Assembly: GCA_024636215.1 (NCBI GenBank)
Contig: JAGXHL010000042.1
Location: 1 to 51,813 of the forward strand
Direction of reading: 5' to 3'
Length of the DNA stretch: 51,813 bases
DNA from: Deltaproteobacteria bacterium
GTDB lineage: Bacteria > Desulfobacterota > Desulfuromonadia > Desulfuromonadales > BM103
Shown: piece after piece, positions 7,204-16,894 of the stretch
How the letters are laid out: every line of letters begins with the position of its first letter
How positions within the stretch are numbered: position 1 is the stretch's first letter
Made by a program: the position numbers and the translations under genes
The notes under the pieces: model-generated
Told to the model about the DNA's origin: nothing
The model's input: the letters and a program-made list of their open reading frames with translations, nothing else
The model's database searches: none

Positions 7204-9351
7204 ATGAACCAGCCCGTTGTTTTCCGAATGCTTGTATGGGTAATGTTGATGGCTTTCTGCCTGGTCCCCGCCCTCTGTCTGGTCCCTGCCCAAGGCCTCG
7301 CCCAGGATAAGTCGCAATCGGCCGAAGAGGGCCGGGTCACCCTTGACTTCAACAATGTGGAGTTGACCGACCTGATCCAGACCATCAGTGAACTGACCGG
7401 CGAGAACTTTCTCTATGATGAGACGGTTAAAGGCAAGGTGACGATCGTTTCGCCGGAAAGTATGACCATGGACGAGGCCTACCGGCTGTTTCATACGGTC
7501 CTCAATGTCAAGGGGTATACGGTCGTCCCCTCGGGCGGGATTAACAAAATCGTCGCGCTGAAAGATGCCAAAGAGTCCAACCTGCCAACCCTTGTCACCG
7601 ATCGGCGCGGTGCAAGCGAACAGGTCATCACCCGGGTTTTTCGCCTCAAGTACCTTGATGCGGCCATCGTCGGTCCGCTCGTTCTGACCCCCTTGATGCC
7701 AAGTACTTCCAATGTCGCCGCTTACGCGCCGAGCAACAGTCTGATCATTACCGATTCAGGAGCCAACATCGAGCGGCTTGCCAAGATCATTCGCGAGTTG
7801 GACCAGCCGGATACACAAGGCGAGATCGAAATCGTGCCGTTGATGAACTCCAGTGCTGAAGAGCTTGCCAAGATTCTCAACGAGATTATAAGCCAACCCG
7901 CCGCGGCCCCGAACAGTCGCAGAAGATCTGCCATGACAGGCGGTGGCAATGAGCCAACCGCGAAGATCATTCCCTATCCCGCGGGACGTTCATTGATCCT
8001 CATGGCAAGTGGCGACGATATATCGATCATCAAGGGTTTGATTGCCCAACTGGATCAGGAAATGTCCGGAACCCGATCCAACATCAATCTCTTCTACCTG
8101 GAGAATGCCGATGCGGTCACTCTGGCTTCGACTCTCAACGAAATCCTGACCGGTATCAAAACAGAAGCCAGAACGGCCCAACAGGGCGCGCAGGCCAGCC
8201 CCTTGTCAGCCGGTCCGGTGACCATTACAGCTGACAAACCAACCAACTCGCTGATTATCAATGCCAGCCCGGACGACTATCGAACGATCGAAGAGATTAT
8301 TACCAAGCTCGATATCAAGCGCAAACAGGTCTATGTTGAGGCGCTGATTCTGGAGCTCTCCATGGACGCGACCCAGCGCCTCGGCGTTTCCCTGCAGGGT
8401 GCTGCAAATGTCGGCGACGACAGCCTGGTTATCGGCAGCAGTAATCAGAACACCGGGCCGGTTGGCATAGGCGACGCCCTCTCTACGGGTACTGCGGGCA
8501 TACCTTCCCTGCTGACCCAGGCCATAGACGGGCTTCTGGCCGGCGGCTTTTTCAACCCGATCACTGTCACCGGGCCTGACGGCAACCAGATCAGCGTGCC
8601 CTCCCTTTCGGTGCTGATCGATGTGTCGAAATCCGATAATGATGTCAACCTGCTTTCAGCGCCGCGCCTGCTCACCTCCGACAACGAAGAGGCAGAGATT
8701 ATCGTCGGTTCCAACGTGCCGATCATCACCGGCCGTTTGACCGATACCGGTGCCAGCGAGGGTCTGGCCCAGAGCGTGTCTGTGGAACGTCAGGACGTTG
8801 CCCTGGTCCTGCGATTTACACCTCAGATTACCGAAGGGGATCTGGTGCGTTTGAATGTTTACCAGGAAATCACCAATATCGCACCGGCCACCCAGGCTCT
8901 GGTTGCCAGCGTCGGCAGCCCCAGCGATGTTGGCCCGACCTTCACCAAGCGGGTTTTGCGGAACACAGTCCTGGTTGAAAATAACAGGACCGTGGTGCTT
9001 GGTGGCCTGATTGATACCAATGTCATCGAATCGGAGACCAAGGTACCTATTCTTGGAGACATCCCCGGACTCGGCTGGTTGTTCAAGCGGACATCGACCC
9101 AGGAAGAAAAGACCAATCTGTTGGTCTTCATCAACCCGACCATTATCAAGGATGCTGAAGACCTCGAACGGGTGACCGGTCGCAACCGCACCGCTGCCAA
9201 AGGCTTCCTCACCGACAAGGTCATTAACGCCGTGCCGGAAAATTTCTTTGGCAAAAATGACAGAGCGGGCAGCACGGCCTTGCCTGACCTGAAAGCTACC
9301 GAAACGCTCGATGTGCAAATGGACACTCAGCAAGGCGAGACCTCACAGTGA
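7204..9351 (+). CDS. gspD: Type II secretion secretin GspD
   Basis: The outer-membrane channel of the type II system, 715 residues. It has a signal peptide (cleavage likely after GLAQ), then an N0 domain (VTLDFNNVELTDLIQTISEL). Repeated N1-N3 modules follow, with SNSLIITDSG- and TNSLIINASP-type strands. The C-terminal secretin barrel carries VPILGDIPGLGWLF. A roughly 60-residue tail after the barrel could carry the pilotin-binding segment; no pilotin gene is recognised in the window. AGGAGG sits ideally upstream of ATG 7204. The gap after gspC is 12 bp and before gspE 63 bp. Confidence 0.95.
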   Translation: MNQPVVFRMLVWVMLMAFCLVPALCLVPAQGLAQDKSQSAEEGRVTLDFNNVELTDLIQTISELTGENFLYDETVKGKVTIVSPESMTMDEAYRLFHTVLNVKGYTVVPSGGINKIVALKDAKESNLPTLVTDRRGASEQVITRVFRLKYLDAAIVGPLVLTPLMPSTSNVAAYAPSNSLIITDSGANIERLAKIIRELDQPDTQGEIEIVPLMNSSAEELAKILNEIISQPAAAPNSRRRSAMTGGGNEPTAKIIPYPAGRSLILMASGDDISIIKGLIAQLDQEMSGTRSNINLFYLENADAVTLASTLNEILTGIKTEARTAQQGAQASPLSAGPVTITADKPTNSLIINASPDDYRTIEEIITKLDIKRKQVYVEALILELSMDATQRLGVSLQGAANVGDDSLVIGSSNQNTGPVGIGDALSTGTAGIPSLLTQAIDGLLAGGFFNPITVTGPDGNQISVPSLSVLIDVSKSDNDVNLLSAPRLLTSDNEEAEIIVGSNVPIITGRLTDTGASEGLAQSVSVERQDVALVLRFTPQITEGDLVRLNVYQEITNIAPATQALVASVGSPSDVGPTFTKRVLRNTVLVENNRTVVLGGLIDTNVIESETKVPILGDIPGLGWLFKRTSTQEEKTNLLVFINPTIIKDAEDLERVTGRNRTAAKGFLTDKVINAVPENFFGKNDRAGSTALPDLKATETLDVQMDTQQGETSQ

Positions 9352-9414
9352 ACTCAGCCTTGGAAAAGCAAAACGGGAAGCGAATGACCTTATCCTCCCG
9401 GGAAATAACTCAGC

Positions 9415-11115
9415 ATGCATAACTGGCGGCGTATCGGTGAAATACTACAGCAGGATTTCGAGGTGTCTCAGCAGCGGATTGACGCGGCCCTGACGGAGCA
9501 GTCGCAGAGCGGCGAGCGTCTCGGGCAGATCCTCCTCAAGCAGAAAGCGCTGGACAGCGTGACCCTGGCCAGGGCTCTGGCGGTACAGTTCGAACTGTCC
9601 TATCTGGAGACGATTGCCGAGGAATCTGCGACCGAGGACCTGCTGGATCTGATTCCGATCGGGTTTGCCAAGGAATACCGCATTTACCCCCTTTCGCGAC
9701 AGAACGGCCGTCTTCAGGTGGCCGTGGCTGACCCTCTGGACTCCCGACCGCTGAATGATTTGAGCACTCTGACCGGGGAAGATATCGAACCCTGTATTGC
9801 GACGCCTGAAGAAATTCTGAGTGCCATCAATCGCGGCTATGAGAAACAGGCCGGCGACTCCAGCGAGGTGATCGAGGAAATTGAGGAGAAGACCGCCGGA
9901 GACCTGGTGCGCGACCTGGAACCAGCGGACCTGATCGATGCCTCGGATGAAGCGCCGATCATCCGTTTCGTCAACAGCCTGATCACCCAGGGCTACAAGG
10001 AACGCGCCAGTGACATTCACATCGAACCCTTTGAACGCGACCTTGTGGTGCGTTATCGGATCGACGGCATTCTTTATGAAGTGCTGCGGCCGCCGCTGAA
10101 AGCCCACTCCGGTATTGTCTCCCGCATCAAGATCATGGCCCAGCTGAATATTGCTGAGAAGCGTCTGCCGCAGGATGGCCGCTTCCGGGTACGGGTGGCC
10201 GGACGGGATATCGATATCCGTGTTTCCACCCTGCCGACCTCATTTGGCGAACGGGTGGTGCTGCGTCTGCTAGATAAAACCTCAAGCATCCTGTCTTTGG
10301 AGCAAATCGGTCTGGGGCGTAGCCTGCTGCAGCAGTTCGAGACGATGATCAATAAAAATCACGGTATTTTCCTGGTGACCGGGCCGACCGGTTCCGGTAA
10401 AACCACCACCCTCTACGCAGCGCTGACCCGTCTCAACAACCGTGAGAAAAACATCATCACCGTTGAAGACCCGGTCGAGTACCAGCTGCCGGGTGTCGGT
10501 CAGATTCAGGTTAACCCGAAGATCGACCTGACCTTTGCCAATGGGCTGCGCTCAATCCTGCGCCAGGACCCCGACATCATCATGGTCGGTGAGATCCGCG
10601 ATCGCGTAACCGCCGAGATTGCCGTGCAATCGGCTCTGACCGGACACATGGTTTTTTCGACCCTGCACACGAATAATGCCGCCGGGGCCTTGACCCGTTT
10701 GGTGGAAATGGGCATCGAACCCTTTCTGGCAGCCTCAAGCATCGTCGGTATCCTTGCCCAGCGGCTTGTGCGCAAGATCTGTCCGCACTGTAAAGAAGCC
10801 GTTACGCCACCGGCCGAACTGCTCGATCAACTTGGTGATGAATGCAGCCTGCCGGCAAACCCGCAATTTTACCAGGGGCGAGGTTGCTCGCACTGCATGA
10901 ATATCGGTTACTGGGGACGCAGTGGCATCTACGAACTGCTGCGTGTCGATGAAACTGTGCGTGAACTGTTGCTGCAGGACAAGGACGCCGCCACGATCAA
11001 GCAGGCCGCCATGAGACAGGGGATGCAGAGCCTGCGTTCGGCCGGAGTGGAACAGGCCCTGGAGGGCGTGACCACGTTAGAGGAAATCCTGCGTGTCACT
11101 CAGGAGGAGGTCTAG
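9415..11115 (+). CDS. gspE: Type II secretion ATPase GspE
   Basis: The cytoplasmic hexameric ATPase that powers pseudopilus assembly, 566 residues. The N-terminal MshEN/GspE-N region (RIGEILQQDF, RLGQILLKQK) has the R-x-G-x-x-L pattern found in c-di-GMP-binding MshE-type domains; binding is not shown for this protein. Walker A GPTGSGKT is at about residues 323-330. The Asp box includes RASDIHIEP, Walker B is DIIMVGEIRD, and a His box lies at STLHTNN. A zinc-type tetracysteine uses Cys456, 459, 491 and 494. Its stop is two bases before the gspF start. Confidence 0.95.
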   Translation: MHNWRRIGEILQQDFEVSQQRIDAALTEQSQSGERLGQILLKQKALDSVTLARALAVQFELSYLETIAEESATEDLLDLIPIGFAKEYRIYPLSRQNGRLQVAVADPLDSRPLNDLSTLTGEDIEPCIATPEEILSAINRGYEKQAGDSSEVIEEIEEKTAGDLVRDLEPADLIDASDEAPIIRFVNSLITQGYKERASDIHIEPFERDLVVRYRIDGILYEVLRPPLKAHSGIVSRIKIMAQLNIAEKRLPQDGRFRVRVAGRDIDIRVSTLPTSFGERVVLRLLDKTSSILSLEQIGLGRSLLQQFETMINKNHGIFLVTGPTGSGKTTTLYAALTRLNNREKNIITVEDPVEYQLPGVGQIQVNPKIDLTFANGLRSILRQDPDIIMVGEIRDRVTAEIAVQSALTGHMVFSTLHTNNAAGALTRLVEMGIEPFLAASSIVGILAQRLVRKICPHCKEAVTPPAELLDQLGDECSLPANPQFYQGRGCSHCMNIGYWGRSGIYELLRVDETVRELLLQDKDAATIKQAAMRQGMQSLRSAGVEQALEGVTTLEEILRVTQEEV

Positions 11116-11117
11116 AG

Positions 11118-12335
11118 TTGCCGCTGTTCGAGTACTCAGGTCTCGATAGCCAGGGACGCAAAAAAACCGGCACCGTTGACGGGCCAGGACGCAAGGCGGT
11201 GGCACAGCAGCTGAGCGGCCAGGGTATCTATCTGACCGATTTACGGGAAACCGGAACCCAGCGAGCCCGCAAATGGTCCTTCCGGTTCGGCATGGCCCGC
11301 AAGCTGCCCACCGGCGAACTCGCCGCGGCGACCCGCCAGATGGCGACCCTGCTGGGGGCTGGCCTGGCCCTGGATGAAGCTCTGCATACCGTGAGCGAGC
11401 AGACCGAACAACCGCTTCTGACCCGGGCTTTTGCCAAGATTCGCGAGCAGGTTGTACAGGGCGGGACACTCCACGAGGCACTGGCTGGCCATCGCCAGAT
11501 TTTCCCCGACCTTTTTATCAATATGATCCAGGTCGGTGAGGACAGCGGTACCCTTGACCGGACCATGTATCGACTGGCCGATTTCCTGGAAAGTCAGGCC
11601 CGCATGCGTGCCCGGATTCAGGCTGCGTTAGCGTACCCGCTGCTGATGACTGTGGTGGGTAGCGGTGTGCTGGTTTTCCTGTTCGTGTTTGTTATTCCCA
11701 AAATCACCAGCATGCTGGACGAACTTGACCGGGCGTTACCCTGGCCGACCCTTCTGCTGATTACCCTGACAGATTTTCTGGCCAGTTGGTGGTGGCTGAT
11801 CGGGCTGTTACTGGTTTTTATGCTGGTTGCCTTGAAACGTTATCGTGACACGGCGCGGGGGCGTAAACATCTGGATGCGCTTCTCCTGAAAACCCCGCTC
11901 TTCGGTCGGTTGCAGCTGCTGATTGTGACGGCCCGTTTCGCCCGCACCCTGGGCACCCTGCTGGAAAGTGGTGTTCCTTTGCTCAAGGCCCTCGATATCG
12001 CGCGCAATCTTCTCACCAATCAGGTCCTCAACCAGGCCATCGAAACCGTCACCCTGCGGGTTCAGGAAGGCGGCAGCCTGGCTGTGGCGCTGAAAGAATC
12101 AACCGTATTCCCGCCAATGCTGGCCCAGTTAACGGCCGCCGGCGAGAAAAGCGGTAAACTTGAAGAGATGTTGTTCCGGGTTGCCGATACCTACGAGCAC
12201 CAAACCGATCTGTCCCTGACCGGCATGCTCTCACTGCTTGAGCCGTTGATGATCCTGGTTATGGGCGGGATTGTCGGTTTCGTGGTGCTGGCCATCCTGC
12301 TGCCGATCTTCGAGGCCAGCCAGGGCTTTGGGTAA
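11118..12335 (+). CDS. gspF: Type II secretion platform protein GspF
   Basis: A polytopic inner-membrane protein around which the ATPase and pseudopilus assemble, 405 residues. It has two cytoplasmic T2SSF repeats (ATRQMATLLGAGLALDEALH and ARTLGTLLESGVPLLKALDI) and three hydrophobic segments near residues 170-195, 215-240 and 370-395. The start is TTG 11118, chosen because a strong AGGAGGAGG lies 8 nt upstream within the gspE end and MPLFEYSGLDSQG matches the family N-terminus. A non-ATG start here may tune expression relative to gspE. Confidence 0.93.
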   Translation: MPLFEYSGLDSQGRKKTGTVDGPGRKAVAQQLSGQGIYLTDLRETGTQRARKWSFRFGMARKLPTGELAAATRQMATLLGAGLALDEALHTVSEQTEQPLLTRAFAKIREQVVQGGTLHEALAGHRQIFPDLFINMIQVGEDSGTLDRTMYRLADFLESQARMRARIQAALAYPLLMTVVGSGVLVFLFVFVIPKITSMLDELDRALPWPTLLLITLTDFLASWWWLIGLLLVFMLVALKRYRDTARGRKHLDALLLKTPLFGRLQLLIVTARFARTLGTLLESGVPLLKALDIARNLLTNQVLNQAIETVTLRVQEGGSLAVALKESTVFPPMLAQLTAAGEKSGKLEEMLFRVADTYEHQTDLSLTGMLSLLEPLMILVMGGIVGFVVLAILLPIFEASQGFG

Positions 12336-12341
12336 GACTCT

Positions 12342-12440
12342 GTGAGGCGTGAAGGGTGAGGCGTGAGGCGTGAGGCGTGAGACGTGAGGCGTGAGGCGTG
12401 AGGCGAGAGGGGCATTAGCTTGTATCTCCTCACTCCTCAC
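12342..12440 (+). repeat. GTGAGGC heptamer array with inverted arm in the gspF-gspG gap
   Basis: Nine consecutive heptamers of GTGAGGC, two with substitutions, run from 12342 to 12404 and are followed by a partial unit. The complementary CCTCACTCCTCAC at 12428-12440 can pair with the array in the transcript. The resulting hairpin would end about 10 nt before the gspG ribosome site. This is the largest spacer inside the operon and lies directly before the major pseudopilin gene. Confidence 0.75.
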
Positions 12441-12466
12441 TTTAATGACAGGAGAAACAATACGAT

Positions 12467-12910
12467 ATGCAACTTTCCAAACTACATGACAAGCGCGGCT
12501 TCACCCTGATCGAGATCATGGTCGTGGTGGTTATTCTCGGCATTCTGGCGGCCATTGTCGTGCCCCGTCTGCTCAGCCGCCCGGATGAGGCTAAGGTGGT
12601 TAAGGCCACGGTCGACATGAAAAGCATCGAGGAGGCCCTCGGTTTGTTCAAACTCGACAACGGTTTTTACCCCACCACCGACCAGGGGTTGAAGGCTCTG
12701 GTCGAAAAGCCGACGACCGGCAGAATACCGAGCAAATATTCAGTTGATGGCTACCTGAAGAAAACCCCGGTCGATCCCTGGGGCAGTGATTATGTTTACC
12801 TCTCGCCCGGAGTGCACAGTCACAACTTTGACCTGATCAGTTACGGTGCCGACGGACAGCCCGGTGGAGAGGGCTTTGATGCTGATATCAACAGCTGGGA
12901 ACTTGATTAG
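12467..12910 (+). CDS. gspG: Type II secretion major pseudopilin GspG
   Basis: The main subunit of the periplasmic pseudopilus, 147 residues. A short basic leader is cleaved by prepilin peptidase at G11-F12 (RGFTLIEIMVVVVILGILAA), with the conserved Glu at +5. The C-terminal half has the family's DPWGSDYVY and SYGADGQPGGEGFDADI segments, which carry the calcium site in GspG structures. The length is normal for the family. AGGAG lies upstream of ATG 12467. The hairpin-forming repeat before it may shield this highly needed message or separate its translation from gspF. Confidence 0.95.
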   Translation: MQLSKLHDKRGFTLIEIMVVVVILGILAAIVVPRLLSRPDEAKVVKATVDMKSIEEALGLFKLDNGFYPTTDQGLKALVEKPTTGRIPSKYSVDGYLKKTPVDPWGSDYVYLSPGVHSHNFDLISYGADGQPGGEGFDADINSWELD

Positions 12911-12945
12911 CAGCAGACTGCAAGCTACCGAAAAGCAGAATTGCC

Positions 12946-13494
12946 GTGGCCAAGGCGACCGCCATGACTTGTGAGCTGCAGATAAAACATCCCTCTCGAG
13001 GCCGTGGCAAGTCAGGCTTCACGCTTGTTGAAATCGTTGTGGTGATGGTATTGATCAGTCTGTTCATGGTACTCAGTGTCCCCCTGTTCAGCAACATCGG
13101 CACCAGCAGCCTTGGCACTTCGGCAAGACGGCTCAGCGGCACGATCAAATACCTGTTCAATGAATCTGCCTTGTCGGGACTCGAATATCGTCTGCTCTAC
13201 GATCTGGATCAGGGCGTCTACCGAGCCCAGATTCTGGAAGCCAGCGGTGAGCTGGTCGATGCCGATGACCAGGGACGCGAAGCGGCGTTAAAAGGTGATG
13301 TTCGATTTATGGATCTGCAGCTGCCGGGTCGCGGCAAGTTTCCCGCAGGCCAGGTCACGACCCGCATTCACCCGAGCGGCTGGGTGGAAGAGACCATTAT
13401 TCACCTTGCTGACGGAGCTGGAGAGATGCTGACCCTGCGGGTTTCACCCTTGACCGGAACCACCGAGGTTTTTGATGGCTACCGGGAATTTTAA
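12946..13494 (+). CDS. gspH: Type II secretion minor pseudopilin GspH
   Basis: A minor pseudopilin of the initiating tip, 182 residues if the GTG at 12946 is used. An ATG at 12964 gives a shorter 17-residue leader and is equally possible, as neither has a strong ribosome site. The prepilin peptidase site is SG-FTLVEIVVVMVLISL with Glu at +5. The downstream globular domain is beta-rich (WVEETIIHLADG, LTLRVSPLTG), as in GspH/FimT proteins. Order between gspG and gspI supports the name. Confidence 0.85.
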   Translation: MAKATAMTCELQIKHPSRGRGKSGFTLVEIVVVMVLISLFMVLSVPLFSNIGTSSLGTSARRLSGTIKYLFNESALSGLEYRLLYDLDQGVYRAQILEASGELVDADDQGREAALKGDVRFMDLQLPGRGKFPAGQVTTRIHPSGWVEETIIHLADGAGEMLTLRVSPLTGTTEVFDGYREF

Positions 13495-13506
13495 AATGCT
13501 GCCGAC

Positions 13507-13911
13507 ATGGCCGACTCCCTGATGCAACAGAGCCACTGCCCGACAAAATCACAGCGCGGCGGCTTTACGCTGCTGGAAATCATGATCGCCCTGGCGATCG
13601 TCAGTATTGCCATGGTGTCCCTGCTGGCACTGGCGAATCGCTCGATCAGTGTTCATGACCGCCTGCAACGGATGACGACAGCCACCTTGCTGGCACAGCA
13701 GAAGATGGCCGAAACCGAATTGAACGCGCAGCAGGGCACAGGGGTTGAAACGGAATTGCAAGGTGTCTTCAGCGATCCCCACGCAGATTATCGTTGGCAG
13801 ATCGCTTATGCAGATATGCCCCTGCCGTCAATCAAGATGGTCACTGTTACCGTTCTCTGGGGAGACGAAGAGCGCAATGAGCTGGTCGATCTCACATCTT
13901 TTATTTTCTAA
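13507..13911 (+). CDS. gspI: Type II secretion minor pseudopilin GspI
   Basis: A minor pseudopilin of the GspI-J-K tip complex, 134 residues. The cleavage site is GG-FTLLEIMIALAIVSI with Glu at +5. The family segment TTATLLAQQKMAETEL follows, and the C-terminus is a compact beta domain (TVTVLWGDEE). An alternative ATG at 13522 would shorten the leader by five residues. The 3' end overlaps the start of gspJ by 35 bp, suggesting translational coupling. Confidence 0.9.
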   Translation: MADSLMQQSHCPTKSQRGGFTLLEIMIALAIVSIAMVSLLALANRSISVHDRLQRMTTATLLAQQKMAETELNAQQGTGVETELQGVFSDPHADYRWQIAYADMPLPSIKMVTVTVLWGDEERNELVDLTSFIF

Positions 13912-14536
13912 GCGGTGCAGGCAACCGGAGCGAGGCTTCACTCTCGTCGAGATCCTGGTTGCGATCAGCATCCTGGCCATCTTACTGACCTCCGTCTATG
14001 GTATTTTCTCTTCGGTCAGTCTGGCCCGCGAACGGTTGGATGCCGACAGCGCAGAATATCACCGGGCGCGGGTTCTCTTCGATCGCTTGGGACGCGAGCT
14101 GCGCGGCACTTATTTCCAGCCCCGCAGTCGGAACCTGACTTTTGTCGGAAGCCGGGTTGATGACCAGTCTTTCGAATTCGAACTGACCACATCGGCGGTA
14201 TCCCCCCTGAGCCAGGCAGGTTCCGGGATCGCCAGGGTTCACTACCTGCTGGTAGAAGATGAAGAAGATCCGACCGCCGGACAGGTTCTGATGCGCAGCG
14301 AGCACCCGGTTCATGAGTCGGTTGATGAAATCGCCGCCGGTATGATGCGTCTGATCCCTGGCATCGAGGCCATGACGCTGCGCTTTTATGCCAATGGCCA
14401 ATGGCAGACGTCATGGGACGGTCGGACTTCCGGACTTCCGGAGCTGGTTGAAGTTGCGCTGCAGCTGCGCGGGGAAAGGGATGAACCGGTGGCCTTCGTC
14501 TCGGCCTTTGAAATCCCCGAGGTCATGGTACGATGA
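13877..14536 (+). CDS. gspJ: Type II secretion minor pseudopilin GspJ
   Basis: A minor pseudopilin, about 219 residues from ATG 13877. That start gives a normal 20-residue leader ending at RG-FTLVEILVAISILAI. Longer in-frame starts exist inside gspI but would add 44 residues of unrelated leader. The globular part has FDRLGRELRGTYF and the family-like ARVHYLLVEDE strand. It overlaps gspI at its start and shares a 4-bp ATGA with gspK at its end. Confidence 0.88.
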   Translation: MSWSISHLLFSKRCRQPERGFTLVEILVAISILAILLTSVYGIFSSVSLARERLDADSAEYHRARVLFDRLGRELRGTYFQPRSRNLTFVGSRVDDQSFEFELTTSAVSPLSQAGSGIARVHYLLVEDEEDPTAGQVLMRSEHPVHESVDEIAAGMMRLIPGIEAMTLRFYANGQWQTSWDGRTSGLPELVEVALQLRGERDEPVAFVSAFEIPEVMVR

Positions 14537-15498
14537 GGGCCCGGCGAGGAAACCGGGGCATGGCCCTGCTGCTGGTTCTGGTCGTCATTGCATTGATGAC
14601 CGCACTGCTGACCGACCTGGCTTTCTCGACCATGGTCGACATGCGCCTGACCGAGACGTTTCGCGACAGCACCAGGGCTTATTACCTGGCCAAGGGCGGC
14701 ATTAATGCCGGTCGCATGATTCTTCAGGCCGACAGCAACCGTTACGATTCGCTGGATGAACCCTGGAGCAAGGGTGTGATCAATTACCCGGTCGGAGAGG
14801 GCAACGTCACCGTCCTCATTGATGATCTGGACGGAAGACTGGATGTCAACGGTATGGTTGTCGGCAATAATCCTCAGCCCCTTCAAACCGATCGCTTTTA
14901 CCGCCTGCTGCTTGCGCATGAGCTTGATCGACTGGCCGATCCGGCTGAATTGACGGCGGCCTTGATCGATTGGATGGATTCAGGCGATAGCCCCTACAGG
15001 GAAATTCGCACCGATAATCAGAGCTTGCCTGTCTCGGGTGCAGAGGATCTCTATTACCAGGGACTAGCGCAACCCTATCGATGCAAGAATGGTCCCCTCG
15101 AAACGCTGCAGGAGCTCTCACTGATCAAGGGCTTCACGCCGGAGATCGTCAAGCAGATCAGCCCGCATCTGGCCGTCAACGGCAGCCTGGCCGTCAATAT
15201 CAACACTGCCAGCGCCGAGGTCCTGATGGCTCTTGATCTGCAGATCAGTCGTGATACTGCCGAAACCATTATCGACTATCGCCAGCAAGAGCCAATCATG
15301 AGTGTCGCCCAGTTGGAAAAGGTCGTAGCGGAGGAGGTTTACATCGTGTTGAAAACTCTGGCCAATCTTGACCAGCTGGGGACAACCAGCCGAACCTACC
15401 GGATTGAATCCTCAGCCATGGTCAATGACGGCAGCCGTCGGTTGATGGCGGAGGTTGATAAGAGAAGCAACAAACTGCTTTTTTTTAAGGTGAATTAA
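14533..15498 (+). CDS. gspK: Type II secretion tip pseudopilin GspK
   Basis: The large minor pseudopilin that caps the pseudopilus, 321 residues. Its leader ends at NRG-MALLLVLVVIALM. The lack of Glu at +5 is normal for GspK. The alpha-domain region DLDGRLDVNGM and a helix-hairpin-helix-like stretch (VNINTASAEVLMAL) are typical. Start ATG overlaps the gspJ stop as ATGA. Its stop is followed 4 bp later by gspL. Confidence 0.92.
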   Translation: MRARRGNRGMALLLVLVVIALMTALLTDLAFSTMVDMRLTETFRDSTRAYYLAKGGINAGRMILQADSNRYDSLDEPWSKGVINYPVGEGNVTVLIDDLDGRLDVNGMVVGNNPQPLQTDRFYRLLLAHELDRLADPAELTAALIDWMDSGDSPYREIRTDNQSLPVSGAEDLYYQGLAQPYRCKNGPLETLQELSLIKGFTPEIVKQISPHLAVNGSLAVNINTASAEVLMALDLQISRDTAETIIDYRQQEPIMSVAQLEKVVAEEVYIVLKTLANLDQLGTTSRTYRIESSAMVNDGSRRLMAEVDKRSNKLLFFKVN

Positions 15499-15502
15499 TG
15501 TC

Positions 15503-16894
15503 ATGAACAAGCGATTAATCGGAATCGAGGTCGGTAACAGCGCTCTGCGCATCGCCATCCTCAATCAGGAGAAGGGCCAGATCTCAGTGGCCTCCTTGCA
15601 GGAACGAGGCTGCGCTGATGCTGCTGAGCTGATTGCCCACCTGGAGGAACTCCTGGCTGGAGAATTTGGCATCGGTGATCAAGTGGTAACCCGTCTGACT
15701 GCCCGAACCGCCTATGTGCGCAGGCTGGAATTTCCCTTTCAGGATGACAAGAAAATCGCAGCGGCGATTCCCTTCTCTCTGTCTGCTCAACTGCCGGTTG
15801 CAATCGACCGCTGCGCCACTGCGATGCAGCGGACCCAGTCGACTGACACGGGAGCAGCTGTTGTCGCGGCGGCGGTTCCCATAGAAAAGCTCCAGTCACT
15901 GCTGAGCGATTTCGATGCAGCGTATGTACCGCTGCATCTGGTTGACTTGTCGCCCTTTTGTTATATCGCGGGACTTGGTGAAGAGCTCAGCGATGGTCTT
16001 GTGGTCTGCGCGACCGACCAGGAAACCACCGTCTCACTGGTGCAGGCAGGGCTCCTGGTGGATTACCGTGTTCTGCCGGCCATGGCCGTGCCCACCCAGA
16101 CGATGCAACTTCAGCAATTGCTCCGGGAGATCAGGGTTCTCAAGCAGGCGGGCGCAGAAAACAACTTAAGCATCAGCCTGATGGGCGAGAGAGGCACAAC
16201 TGAACTCGCAGAGGAACTGCAGTCTCATGAGCTTGCTATTGAAGTCCTCTCCCTGACCATCGGCGGACAGCTGGTCGACAGCGCGTTTCTGCCGGCCGTG
16301 GCACTCGCCCTGCGGGCCAAGACCGCGCGATCCGATCGGTCATTTAATTTCCGCAGTGGCCAATACGCCTTGAAGGGGGAATGGGCCAATCTGAAGCGCA
16401 AGCTGGTGCTGCTGGCCGTGTTGCTCGGTATCACGGTTGCTGTTCTGACCGGTTCGTTGATTCTCAAGTATGCCGACAAGGCGGGGCGCGCTGATCAGTT
16501 GCAGACGGAAATGGTTAACGTCTATCGGTCACTGTTCCCGGAAGCCACAACTATCGTTGATGTGCCCTTACAGCTGCAGAGTGCGATTCGTGACCTGCAG
16601 GAGAAGGGCAGCCTGCTTAGCGGAGGTCAGGCTTCGGTGCTTGCCGTTCTCAAGGAGATTTCACGCTTGCCAGATCTGGCCAATGTTGAATTCCAGGAAT
16701 TCAGCCTGAGCAGCGAAGAGCTCAAACTGACCGGATGGACCTCATCCTTCGAAGCGGTCAACCAGATGTCCGGGGTGCTCGGGGACTCACCTGTGTTCAG
16801 CAAGGTCCAGGTCACCGATGCCAAAATGAGTCTGGATGGGAGCCGCATTGATTTTCGAATGCTGCTCTCACTTGCCAAGCCGGGGGCCGAGTAA
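15503..16894 (+). CDS. gspL: Type II secretion protein GspL (PilM-like N-domain)
   Basis: The inner-membrane protein that ties GspE to the platform, 463 residues. The cytoplasmic actin-like/PilM-like domain begins GIEVGNSALRIAIL. One transmembrane helix (LVLLAVLLGITVAVLTGSLI) lies around residue 300, then a periplasmic ferredoxin-like domain. AAGGTG lies upstream of ATG 15503. The stop shares a base with the gspM start (TAATG). Confidence 0.85.
   Translation: MNKRLIGIEVGNSALRIAILNQEKGQISVASLQERGCADAAELIAHLEELLAGEFGIGDQVVTRLTARTAYVRRLEFPFQDDKKIAAAIPFSLSAQLPVAIDRCATAMQRTQSTDTGAAVVAAAVPIEKLQSLLSDFDAAYVPLHLVDLSPFCYIAGLGEELSDGLVVCATDQETTVSLVQAGLLVDYRVLPAMAVPTQTMQLQQLLREIRVLKQAGAENNLSISLMGERGTTELAEELQSHELAIEVLSLTIGGQLVDSAFLPAVALALRAKTARSDRSFNFRSGQYALKGEWANLKRKLVLLAVLLGITVAVLTGSLILKYADKAGRADQLQTEMVNVYRSLFPEATTIVDVPLQLQSAIRDLQEKGSLLSGGQASVLAVLKEISRLPDLANVEFQEFSLSSEELKLTGWTSSFEAVNQMSGVLGDSPVFSKVQVTDAKMSLDGSRIDFRMLLSLAKPGAE

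Noticed and set aside
8656..9333. Open frame of about 225 codons antisense to gspD
   Set aside because: It lies entirely within the conserved secretin domain on the opposite strand and has no domain features.
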